Counted from the first letter of the stretch, positions 1-6,146 are shown. The stretch is DNA of 6,146 nt from Pedobacter schmidteae (GCA_945906015.1 CAMDQV010000126.1:1-6146); one strand, 5' to 3'. Notes: generated by a model not told the origin, from the sequence alone. Made by a program: numbers and translations.

Positions 1-5
1 ATGAA

Positions 6-42
6 AGGCTTTTAAAGGAGCAAAAATTAGCCTATTTTTTTT
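6..42 (+). terminator. Possible intrinsic terminator of an upstream gene
   Basis: AGGCT at 6-10 can pair with AGCCT at 29-33, and the adjoining TTT (11-13) and AAA (24-26) can extend the stem with a two-base bulge. A run of eight T follows at 35-42. This is the hairpin plus U-tract layout of a factor-independent terminator on the + strand. The perfect stem is only 5 bp, so it is weak. It would end a gene lying left of the window: a + strand frame closes with TAA at 13-15, although no codon series long enough to recognise is present. Confidence 0.35.
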
Positions 43-158
43 AATTTTTAATATTTTTATTGCTGTTCCTCCAATTTTTTATTTGGGATTAAAGGTTTGT
101 CAGAGATGCTTATTATATAGCTGATACTGGTCATGCTTGAAAAAGATTATGGTTAATG

Positions 159-189
159 TTGTTGGAACAGCAGCTTAATTCTATTTTTA
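159..189 (+). promoter_or_regulatory. Weak Bacteroidota-type promoter candidate for the operon
   Basis: Two overlapping TTG trinucleotides (159-161 and 162-164) lie 20 and 17 bases upstream of TATTTTTA (182-189). The second element matches seven of eight positions of the Bacteroidota -7 consensus TAnnTTTG, and the spacing is within the range reported for that sigma factor (TTG-N17-23-TAnnTTTG). Transcription would start near 195 and leave a leader of about 60 bases before the ATG at 254. The region is so AT-rich that chance matches are likely. The rest of 1-253 shows no gene. It does contain a purine-rich stretch with AGGAG at 232-236, too far (17 bases) from the ATG to be a normal ribosome binding site, and a palindrome GAGATCTC at 234-241. 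Confidence 0.25.
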
Positions 190-253
190 ATTAAATTATT
201 CAAGGCAAAGAAGATGCACAGAGATAGATAGAGGAGATCTCTAACTAACAATT

Positions 254-1135
254 ATGATAAATTTAAATAGAAATCGCAGACAAGCTTTGAAAAATATTTT
301 AACCGGAACTGCAATAATGGGTACAGCAGGTTCGCTTTCTTCTTTCAAAATGACTAATAACTTTCAGGCCTTAAAAGGAAACATCAATCATTCTGTTTGT
401 CGTTGGTGCTTTAATTCACTAAGCATTGATGAGCTATGTAAATTGGCTAAGAAAATTGGTCTTCAGGGAATAGATCTGGTTGGGCCAAAAGACTGGCCGG
501 TTTTGCAAAAGTATGGTTTACAGTCTACTATGTGTAATGGAGCTGAAATAAATTTGGTTGATGGTTGGAATAATAAAATGAATCATTCAGTTTTAATAAA
601 AAATTATCGAGAAATGATTCCTAAGGTTGCAAAGGCAGGGTATAAGAATCTAATCTGCTTTAGCGGGAACAGAAATGGTCTGGATGATGAAACTGGATTA
701 ACTAATTGTGCTGAAGGCTTAATGCAGATCATTGCTCTGGCTCAAGAGCACCATGTTACCCTAGTAATGGAATTATTGAATAGTAAAATTGATCATAAAG
801 ATTATCAGTGTGATAAAACTAATTGGGGGGTTAAACTAGTAAAAATGATCGATTCTGATAATTTCAAACTTTTGTATGATATTTATCACATGCAGATTGA
901 TGAGGGTGATGTGATCAGAACAATCAAAGAAAACCATCAATATATAGCACATTATCATACAGCTGGGGTGCCAGGCAGGAATGAGATCGATGATACGCAG
1001 GAATTAAATTATCCCGCAATCATGAAAGCGATTCAATCAACAGGTTTTAAGGGTTATGTAGCTCAGGAGTTTATTCCGCTGCATGCTGATAAAGCGGGTT
1101 CGCTCAGGGCAGCTGTACTGATTTGTGATGTTTAA
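254..1135 (+). CDS. Exported hydroxypyruvate isomerase-like TIM-barrel protein (sugar isomerase/epimerase superfamily)
   Basis: This 293-residue protein belongs to the xylose isomerase-like TIM-barrel (AP endonuclease 2) superfamily and is closest to hydroxypyruvate isomerase (Hyi). The N-terminus has a twin-arginine-like signal, NRRQALKN at residues 6-13, followed by a weakly hydrophobic Gly/Ala/Ser-rich stretch to about residue 30, so export is likely. The barrel runs from about residue 45 to the end. Predicted metal ligands are E173 (VMELLNSK), D209 (LLYDIYHMQ), H235 (HYHTAG) and E272 (AQEF), with H212 nearby. The Hyi signature PGRNEIDD follows at 240-247. Classical Hyi is a cytosolic enzyme interconverting hydroxypyruvate and tartronate semialdehyde; an exported copy beside sugar dehydrogenase genes more likely acts on a keto-sugar or keto-glycoside as isomerase, epimerase or lyase (inference). 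It is the first gene of the apparent operon, 28 bases before the GMC gene. The start at 254 is chosen because it keeps the whole signal. Family is confident; reaction and substrate are unknown. Confidence 0.85.
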   Translation: MINLNRNRRQALKNILTGTAIMGTAGSLSSFKMTNNFQALKGNINHSVCRWCFNSLSIDELCKLAKKIGLQGIDLVGPKDWPVLQKYGLQSTMCNGAEINLVDGWNNKMNHSVLIKNYREMIPKVAKAGYKNLICFSGNRNGLDDETGLTNCAEGLMQIIALAQEHHVTLVMELLNSKIDHKDYQCDKTNWGVKLVKMIDSDNFKLLYDIYHMQIDEGDVIRTIKENHQYIAHYHTAGVPGRNEIDDTQELNYPAIMKAIQSTGFKGYVAQEFIPLHADKAGSLRAAVLICDV

Positions 1136-1163
1136 GATTTAAGAATGACTAGAGATAAAATAT

Positions 1164-2843
1164 ATGGCTGATAATATTTATGATGCAATAGTCATCGGTT
1201 CAGGAATTAGTGGTGGTTGGGCTGCTAAAGAGTTAACTGAAAAGGGATTGAAAACTATTATGCTTGAGCGTGGCAAAAACATTGAGCATATTAAGGATTA
1301 TGTAAGTGCTACGAAAAATCCTTGGGAGTTTCCTCATCGAGGCGGTCGTACGCAAGAGATGATTGGCAATTACCCGGTTTTAAAGAGAGACTACCCTTTA
1401 AATGAAAAAAACCTTGATTTTTGGGCTAATGAAAAAGATAGCCCCTATTCAGAGGTCAAACGTTTTGATTGGTACAGAGGCTACCAAGTTGGTGGGCGGT
1501 CATTAATGTGGGGTCGTCAGAGTTATCGATTAAGTGAAATGGATTTCGAGGCAAATGCCAAAGAAGGAATAGCCGTTGACTGGCCAATTAGGTATAAAGA
1601 TCTTGAAAAATGGTATGGACATGTGGAGCGATTTGCAGGGATAAGTGGATCTAGAAACGGACTTCCGCAATTGCCTGACGGTGATTTTCTTCCACCAATG
1701 GAAATGAACGTGGTTGAAAAAGCAGTTGCTGCTCGTATCAAAGATCATTATAAAGAAAGTAGACATATGCTCATCGGACGGGTAGCGAATCTTACCAAAG
1801 CTATTCAAGGCCGAACAAATTGCCAGTTTCGTAGTAAATGCTGGTTGGGTTGTCCTTTTGGAGGTTATTTCAGTACTCAGTCTTCAACGCTTCCGGCAGC
1901 TGTTGCCACTGGAAATTTAACACTTCGTCCTTTTTCAATTGTGACCAAGATTCTTTATAACAAGGACACTAAAAAAGCTACTGGAGTAGAGGTTCTGGAT
2001 GCAGAAACCAATCAAACTTATGAATATTTTGCTAAAGTTATTTTTCTGAATGCCTCTACTTTAAACTCAACATGGGTTTTGATGAACTCAGCAACTGATG
2101 TTTGGGAAGGTGGACTAGGGAGCAGTAGTGGTGAATTAGGCCATAACCTAATGGATCATCACTTCCGATTAGGGGCATCCGGAAGGATGGAAGGCTTTGA
2201 TGATAAATATGTTTTTGGTCGTAGGCCAAATGGAATTTATATCCCCCGTTTCAGAAATCTGGGTAATGAAAAGCGCGATTATCTTCGTGGGTTTGGTTAT
2301 CAGGGCGGAGCAAGCAGAGAAGGCTGGGGCCGTAATGTTGCAGAACTAAGTATCGGTGGCGACTTTAAGGATGCTTTATGCGAACCGGGAGGCTGGACAA
2401 TGGGAATTACCGCTTTTGGTGAAACTCTTCCTTACCACGAAAATAAAGTCACGCTCGATAAAACTAAGAAAGATAAATGGGGGCTCAATATCCTTTCAAT
2501 TGATGCAGAGATCAAACAGAATGAAATCAATATGAGGAAGGATATGATGGCAGACGGACAAGAAATGCTTGAAATGGCTGGCTTAAAGGATGTAAAAACA
2601 TTCGACAATGATTATACACTTGGTATGGGAATTCATGAAATGGGTACAGCACGTATGGGTCTGGATCCAAAAACATCTGTACTTAATAAGTTTAATCAGG
2701 TTTGGGATGCTACCAATGTATACGTTACAGATGGATCAGCTATGACCTCGGCAGCATGTCAAAATCCATCATTGACCTATATGGCAATGACTGCCCGTGC
2801 TGTAGATCATGCCTTTACCGAGTTGAAAAAAGGAACTATTTAA
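1164..2843 (+). CDS. GMC-family FAD-dependent sugar dehydrogenase, large (catalytic) subunit
   Basis: This 559-residue flavoprotein of the glucose-methanol-choline family oxidises an alcohol group, probably of a sugar or glycoside. The N-terminal FAD-binding Rossmann motif is G12-x-G14-x-x-G17, with E35 (LERG) at the end of the second strand to bind the ribose. GRSLMWGRQS at 111-120 is the usual FAD-contact loop. The C-terminal domain holds H491 (GIHEMGTARMG) and N534 (ACQNPS), which align with glucose oxidase His516/His559 and cholesterol oxidase His447/Asn485, so the active site is intact. C220, C226 and C230 have the spacing of the [3Fe-4S] ligands of bacterial FAD-glucose dehydrogenase. 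There is no signal peptide; export is probably through the Tat signal of the small subunit, encoded 9 bases downstream. Such enzymes pass electrons to a cytochrome c or quinone rather than to oxygen. Likely activities are glucoside 3-dehydrogenase or a related sugar dehydrogenase; the substrate cannot be read from sequence. Confidence 0.93.
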   Translation: MADNIYDAIVIGSGISGGWAAKELTEKGLKTIMLERGKNIEHIKDYVSATKNPWEFPHRGGRTQEMIGNYPVLKRDYPLNEKNLDFWANEKDSPYSEVKRFDWYRGYQVGGRSLMWGRQSYRLSEMDFEANAKEGIAVDWPIRYKDLEKWYGHVERFAGISGSRNGLPQLPDGDFLPPMEMNVVEKAVAARIKDHYKESRHMLIGRVANLTKAIQGRTNCQFRSKCWLGCPFGGYFSTQSSTLPAAVATGNLTLRPFSIVTKILYNKDTKKATGVEVLDAETNQTYEYFAKVIFLNASTLNSTWVLMNSATDVWEGGLGSSSGELGHNLMDHHFRLGASGRMEGFDDKYVFGRRPNGIYIPRFRNLGNEKRDYLRGFGYQGGASREGWGRNVAELSIGGDFKDALCEPGGWTMGITAFGETLPYHENKVTLDKTKKDKWGLNILSIDAEIKQNEINMRKDMMADGQEMLEMAGLKDVKTFDNDYTLGMGIHEMGTARMGLDPKTSVLNKFNQVWDATNVYVTDGSAMTSAACQNPSLTYMAMTARAVDHAFTELKKGTI

Positions 2844-2852
2844 TTCGATTTT

Positions 2853-3425
2853 ATGAACAGAAGAGAAGCAATAGCACAGGTTAGCTGGATACTGGGAGGT
2901 ACCATTATAGGTTCAAGTATTTTTCTTGAGTATGGATGTCAATCAAGCCCTGAACAGAGATCAATATTTTTTGATCAAAAGACAATCGATCTGCTTAATG
3001 AGATAGGCGAAACCATTTTACCTCAAACAAGTACTCCTGGTGCTAAAGAGGCAAAGGTTGGTCAATTTATGGATATTATGGTCAAGGATTGCTATACCAA
3101 AGAGCATCAGGAGATCTTTTTAGAGGGGCTTAAATCCCTGGATAAGGATTGTAAAACTATAACTGGTAAAGCATTTATGGATAGTAGTGTTCAGCAGCAA
3201 ACAAGCTTCCTGACAGTACTCGATACGCAGCAAAAGGCCTATATGGACTCTAAGAAGTCAGAAGAGCCGCCACATTATTTCAGAATGATGAAGGAACTCA
3301 CACTTCTGGGATTTTTTACTTCAGAAATAGGATCTATAAAAGCGCTCCGTTATGTGGAAACTCCGGGAAGTTTTGATGGTGATGTGCCGTATAAAAAAGG
3401 CGATCGTGCGTGGGCAAATGCTTAA
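2853..3425 (+). CDS. Gluconate 2-dehydrogenase subunit 3 family protein (small subunit of the GMC dehydrogenase)
   Basis: This 190-residue protein matches the gluconate 2-dehydrogenase subunit 3 family, the gamma or small subunit that partners GMC sugar dehydrogenases and carries their export signal. The start MNRREAIAQ has a twin-arginine pair (R3-R4) followed by a hydrophobic segment to about residue 25. C29 follows LEYG; this is a poor lipobox because E26 sits at -3, so a lipoprotein form is possible but not supported. Family hallmarks are ETILPQTSTPGAKEA at 53-67, ELTLLGFFTSEIG at 148-160, and the C-terminal tail with PGSFDGDVPY (171-180) and GDRAWA (183-188). It lies 9 bases after the GMC gene, which indicates translation as a pair. 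Its expected job is to stabilise the flavoprotein and carry it through the Tat system. It has no catalytic motif of its own. Confidence 0.9.
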   Translation: MNRREAIAQVSWILGGTIIGSSIFLEYGCQSSPEQRSIFFDQKTIDLLNEIGETILPQTSTPGAKEAKVGQFMDIMVKDCYTKEHQEIFLEGLKSLDKDCKTITGKAFMDSSVQQQTSFLTVLDTQQKAYMDSKKSEEPPHYFRMMKELTLLGFFTSEIGSIKALRYVETPGSFDGDVPYKKGDRAWANA

Positions 3426-3459
3426 AAACTAATAGTCTCATTTTAAAAGAAAAACATAT

Positions 3460-4905
3460 ATGAAGGAAAAAATTAATTCAAGAAGAGATTTTGTTAAAAC
3501 AGCCTCAATTGCAGCTGCCGGTTTTATGATCGTGCCACGCCATGTGTTGGGAGGCAAAGGATTTATTGCACCCAGTGATCGCCTGATTGTTGCCGGTGTT
3601 GGTGCAGGAGGAAAGGGTGAAAGCGATCTTACAGGTTTTGTGAGTGGTGGCAAAGCTGATGTCGGATTTTTATGCGATGTTGACGACAGGCGCGCTGCAA
3701 AATCCATACAGCGATTCCCAAAAGCCAAGTATTATAAAGACTGGCGCGAGATGTTTGATAAGGAATCAAAAAACTTTGATGCGGTTTCTGTATCAACTCC
3801 AGATCATAACCACGCTATAGTTACGCTTTCGGCCATGCAGTTAAAAAAGCATGTTTATGTTCAAAAACCCCTGACTCATGATATTTATGAGGCACGAATT
3901 TTAACAGAAGCGGCGGTTAGATATAAAGTTGTAACCCAAATGGGAAACCAGGGATCTTCAAGTGATGGTTCCCGTAAACTCATGGAATGGTACAATGCCG
4001 GAATAATCGGTGATGTACATACCGTTTATTGCTGGACTGACCGGCCAGTATGGCCACAGGGTGTTCCATGGCCATCTACAAAAGCCGATATTCCAAAGGA
4101 ACTCGACTTTGACCTGTGGTTGGGAACAGCACCGCAAATAAATTATATCGATAAGCTCGTTCCATTTAACTGGCGCGGATGGTGGGATTATGGAACAGGT
4201 GCACTTGGCGATATGGGCTGCCACTTGGTTGATGCACCTTTCAGAGTCTTGGGGTTAAATTATCCTACAGATGTAGAGTGCAGTGTTGGAAGTGTTTATG
4301 TTGATTCATTTAAACGTGGATATTTCCCTGAAAGTTGCCCTCCATCTTCGCATGTTATTATGAATTTTAATTCATCAAAACAGAATAATGCACCAGTAAG
4401 AATGCATTGGATGGATGGTGGAATTCAACCGGAGCGTCCGCAGGAACTAGGTCCGGATGAAATCTTTGGTGATGGAGGTAATGGAGTATTATTTATTGGC
4501 ACAAAAGGAAAAATGCTGTGTGATACCTATGGTAAAAATCCAAGGTTATTGCCGCTTTCTAAAAATGCCGAGGTTAATGTTCCTTCCACTATTCCATTGG
4601 TACCAGGTCAGGAAGCTGGACATTATACTCAATGGGTAGATGCTGCCATTGCAGGATATGGAAAAATGGAAGTAAGTTCTGATTTCTCTGTTGCAGGCCC
4701 TCTAACTGAAGCCTTATTGATGGGAAACCTTGCGATCCGTGGTTTTGATATCAAAAAAGCTAATGCTTCTGGAAATGGGTTTACTTTTCCTGGTAGGTAT
4801 AAAAAACTGCTTTGGGATGGACCAAATATGAGAATTACTAATTTTGATGAAGCGAACCAGTTTGTGAAAAGAGAGTACCGCTCTGGCTGGACATTAGGAA
4901 TGTAG
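3460..4905 (+). CDS. Tat-exported Gfo/Idh/MocA family oxidoreductase
   Basis: This 481-residue protein is an NAD(P)-dependent dehydrogenase-type enzyme of the Gfo/Idh/MocA family, which acts on sugars and sugar-like substrates. SRRDFVKTA at residues 7-15 is a near-consensus twin-arginine motif, followed by an Ala-rich hydrophobic stretch, so it is probably periplasmic and would then carry tightly bound cofactor, as glucose-fructose oxidoreductase does. The nucleotide-binding loop is VAGVGAGGKG at 44-53, with D73 (LCDVDD) after the second strand. VSTPDHNH at 111-118 is the usual strand 4 motif. The family EKP motif reads QKP (135-137), keeping the catalytic-type K136. GDMGCH at 250-255 supplies D251 and H255 in the C-terminal domain. 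The sequence from 292 to 330 (ESCPPSSH, MHWMDGG) is typical of large Bacteroidota and Planctomycetes members. It sits 34 bases after the small-subunit gene and is probably cotranscribed. It may reduce or oxidise a keto-sugar formed by the GMC enzyme (inference). A redox-neutral glycosidase role, as in GH109, is possible but not shown. Confidence 0.88.
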   Translation: MKEKINSRRDFVKTASIAAAGFMIVPRHVLGGKGFIAPSDRLIVAGVGAGGKGESDLTGFVSGGKADVGFLCDVDDRRAAKSIQRFPKAKYYKDWREMFDKESKNFDAVSVSTPDHNHAIVTLSAMQLKKHVYVQKPLTHDIYEARILTEAAVRYKVVTQMGNQGSSSDGSRKLMEWYNAGIIGDVHTVYCWTDRPVWPQGVPWPSTKADIPKELDFDLWLGTAPQINYIDKLVPFNWRGWWDYGTGALGDMGCHLVDAPFRVLGLNYPTDVECSVGSVYVDSFKRGYFPESCPPSSHVIMNFNSSKQNNAPVRMHWMDGGIQPERPQELGPDEIFGDGGNGVLFIGTKGKMLCDTYGKNPRLLPLSKNAEVNVPSTIPLVPGQEAGHYTQWVDAAIAGYGKMEVSSDFSVAGPLTEALLMGNLAIRGFDIKKANASGNGFTFPGRYKKLLWDGPNMRITNFDEANQFVKREYRSGWTLGM

Positions 4906-4921
4906 TTTTAATTTGTATTTA

Positions 4922-4947
4922 TTCTGCTATTTAATTGCTTAGCAGAA
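4922..4947 (+). terminator. Hairpin after the operon, probable terminator
   Basis: TTCTGCTA (4922-4929) and TAGCAGAA (4940-4947) form a perfect 8-bp stem with a 10-base loop, starting 17 bases after the stop codon of the Gfo/Idh/MocA gene. No strong T-run follows (only CCCTTTAAT), so it is not a classical intrinsic terminator. Its position right after the last gene of the operon argues for a role in ending the transcript or protecting its 3' end. Confidence 0.4.
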
Positions 4948-4980
4948 ATCAGCCCTTTAATATAGCTGATAATAATTATT

Positions 4981-5026
4981 CATCCGATGATATACCTGGT
5001 TGTAAAGCCTGGCTATTCATCGGATG
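4981..5026. terminator. Long hairpin between convergent genes, possible bidirectional terminator
   Basis: CATCCGATGA (4981-4990) and TCATCGGATG (5017-5026) are perfect 10-bp inverted repeats. After a T-T mismatch the stem continues with ATA/TAT, CC/GG around a bulged C (5013), and GG/CC, leaving a loop of about 8 bases near 5000-5007. This is the strongest secondary structure in the window and lies midway between the ends of two genes that face each other. The flanks are AT-rich but without a long T-run on either strand. Confidence 0.5.
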
Positions 5027-5031
5027 TTTAG

Positions 5032-5051
5032 TTTAAGCTTGTTAGCTTAAA
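5032..5051. repeat. Short AT-rich inverted repeat
   Basis: TTTAAGCT (5032-5039) and AGCTTAAA (5044-5051) form a perfect 8-bp stem with a 4-base loop. It is 5 bases from the long hairpin and about 65 bases beyond the stop of the - strand gene. A-residues rather than T-residues follow it on the + strand, so it does not look like a normal terminator in that direction. It may help end the - strand transcript together with the neighbouring hairpin. Confidence 0.35.
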
Positions 5052-5117
5052 AATGTCTAGCTAAATAATTTTAACCCAAGTGCTTTTTCACCACTAAATC
5101 AGTCTTGAGCAATGATA

Positions 5118-6107
5118 TTAACCCTGCACCAATAAATTACATCCTCTTATATCGCTATTATCAAATCTCCCCAAAATTTCAAAGCTGCCATCCTGAAATG
5201 TTCGGCCAAGATCCTGGCTGGCTAAAAAAGAGCAGGAATTGATATTTGCCAGGTCAATGATATTGATACCACCAGTTAGCTCATGAGCTAATAAGCTTAG
5301 CGGATCATTCGTGTCTCGGGTAATAACCTTCATCCAAGGCGGACAATGAAAGATGCCTCCACCCTTTGAGTAGGCCTGCGATAATAGTTCGGTCATTCCA
5401 TATTCAGAATGTATCACGGGTACCCTAAATCCTTGGCAGAGTATTGCATGGAGTTCTGTTCTAAGTATTTCCTTTCTTTTACCTTTCATTCCTCCGGTTT
5501 CCATGACAATTAGTTCAGGGAATTCTATGCAATGGCTCTCTGCAAAATCAAGCAATGCATGGCTAACACCTATAAGAATAGTAGGTATTTTACTTTCCTT
5601 TAGCTCAGTAAGTGTAAGCTGTAATGCTTGGTAATTGTATAAAAAATAGCCACTCTTTAACTGATTGCTAAGCCCAATAAAATCATCAACCATATAAATA
5701 AGCGATGAACCCTCCCGTTCCTGATAGGATGGGAGTAGAGCCAGAATAGCGTATTTACTAATATCTCCGTAAAATAGTTGAAATGCTTTTCTATAGCTTT
5801 CCATGTAAACGGAGATATCTTTTACCAGATGTTGACTTTGTGCCATTCCGCTTGTGCCAGAACTGCTAAAGATCTGATCAGCAAGTGGTGGTCCGCAACT
5901 TATCTTCTGGCTTTTGAAAAATTCAATGGGTAAATAGGGGATACTCTTATGGTCTTTTACCAGGTCTAGGTTAATACCAAGATTCGCAACAAACCGGCCA
6001 TAAACTTCGCAATGTTGTACCTGATAGTTAAAAACCTCAAGTGATATTGCTTCAAATTCCTGAAAATCAGAAATTGAAAAAATACGATTGCTGTTTATAT
6101 AATCCAC
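5118..6107 (-). CDS. LuxE/PaaK-like acyl-protein synthetase family protein
   Basis: This 329-residue protein resembles LuxE-type acyl-protein synthetases of the ANL adenylating superfamily, which activate a carboxylic acid with ATP and transfer the acyl group to a thiol. Visible motifs, in order, are an N-terminal helix with FNYQ (26-29), IPYLPIEFFKSQKI at 56-69, the phosphate-binding loop SSSGTSG at 81-87, METGGMKGKRKE at 202-213, HSEYGMTELLSQAYS at 233-247 (the YGMTE adenylation motif), QDLGR at 298-302, and GRFDNSDIRGC at 313-323. All core motifs are present and the length is close to the family's, so it looks intact. The start is GTG (6105-6107): no ATG lies upstream in frame before a stop at 6144-6146, and the first internal Met would remove the ATP-binding loop. 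It converges on the operon and shows no functional link to it. Bacteroidota genomes carry LuxE-like proteins without luminescence genes, and their substrates are mostly unknown. Confidence 0.85.
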   Translation of the reverse strand: MDYINSNRIFSISDFQEFEAISLEVFNYQVQHCEVYGRFVANLGINLDLVKDHKSIPYLPIEFFKSQKISCGPPLADQIFSSSGTSGMAQSQHLVKDISVYMESYRKAFQLFYGDISKYAILALLPSYQEREGSSLIYMVDDFIGLSNQLKSGYFLYNYQALQLTLTELKESKIPTILIGVSHALLDFAESHCIEFPELIVMETGGMKGKRKEILRTELHAILCQGFRVPVIHSEYGMTELLSQAYSKGGGIFHCPPWMKVITRDTNDPLSLLAHELTGGINIIDLANINSCSFLASQDLGRTFQDGSFEILGRFDNSDIRGCNLLVQG

Positions 6108-6146
6108 GCTTAAAGATACGAATCCTTTTTTAGGGGGTCTATTTTA

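Noticed and set aside
1..253. Possible riboswitch or small RNA in the 5' leader.
   Set aside because: Apart from the weak hairpin at 6-33, no stable structure or recognisable riboswitch core is seen in this AT-rich stretch.
1523..1808. Two overlapping - strand open frames inside the GMC gene.
   Set aside because: Both are antisense to a conserved coding region and have no recognisable domain.
2702..2884. Open frame of 60 codons on the + strand overlapping the end of the GMC gene and the start of the small-subunit gene.
   Set aside because: It lies in another frame of well-supported genes, and its Cys/Tyr/Arg-rich product resembles no protein family. It is a shadow.
2937..2942. Lipobox-like LEYGC in the small subunit, suggesting a lipoprotein.
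   Set aside because: The -3 position is Glu, which signal peptidase II does not normally accept, and the twin-arginine N-terminus already explains export.
3438..3728. A - strand open frame of 96 codons antisense to the Gfo/Idh/MocA start, with smaller ones at 3958-4224 (-) and 4457-4639 (+).
   Set aside because: They are low-complexity or featureless translations of a clear gene in other frames.
115..4971. Direct repeat ATATAGCTGATA at 115-126 and 4960-4971, flanking the four-gene operon, like the ends of an inserted block.
   Set aside because: About one 12-base match is expected by chance in a 6-kb window, more in AT-rich DNA. No integrase, transposase or target duplication accompanies it.

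Overview
The window is AT-rich (roughly 38-40% GC by eye) and codes on both strands. It suggests a member of Bacteroidota, probably of the Sphingobacteriaceae (Pedobacter-like). The reasons are the short A-rich gaps between genes, the lack of clear Shine-Dalgarno sites, a possible TTG-N17-TAnnTTT promoter, and a set of exported sugar oxidoreductases and isomerases typical of that group. The assignment rests on general resemblance, not on a marker gene.

Layout. Positions 1-253 hold no supportable gene: a possible intrinsic terminator of an upstream gene (6-42) and a weak promoter candidate (159-189). Positions 254-4905 carry four closely spaced + strand genes that look like one operon: an exported hydroxypyruvate-isomerase-like TIM-barrel protein (254-1135), a GMC-family FAD oxidoreductase with a candidate Fe-S cysteine motif (1164-2843), its small subunit of the gluconate 2-dehydrogenase subunit 3 family (2853-3425), and a Tat-type Gfo/Idh/MocA oxidoreductase (3460-4905). 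Positions 4906-5117 are a convergent intergenic region with three hairpins in a row. Positions 5118-6107 on the - strand encode a LuxE/PaaK-like acyl-protein synthetase family protein that starts with GTG. It is not obviously linked to the operon.

How the genes may work together (inference). The GMC protein and its small subunit resemble the alpha and gamma subunits of bacterial FAD-dependent sugar dehydrogenases such as FAD-glucose dehydrogenase and glucoside 3-dehydrogenase. The GMC protein has no signal of its own and is probably carried out by the twin-arginine signal of the small subunit. The TIM-barrel protein and the Gfo/Idh/MocA protein also begin with twin-arginine-like signals. Together they fit a periplasmic oxidative route in which a sugar or glycoside is oxidised to a keto-sugar and then isomerised, epimerised, cleaved or reduced. 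The substrate cannot be read from the sequence. No cytochrome c subunit, transporter or glycoside hydrolase lies in the window, so the electron acceptor and the rest of the pathway must be elsewhere.

The most notable points are the C-x5-C-x3-C motif in the GMC protein, which has the spacing of the [3Fe-4S] site in FAD-glucose dehydrogenase, and a metal site in the TIM-barrel protein in which a His appears to replace the Gln of classical hydroxypyruvate isomerase. I see no mobile element, CRISPR array, tRNA or rRNA.
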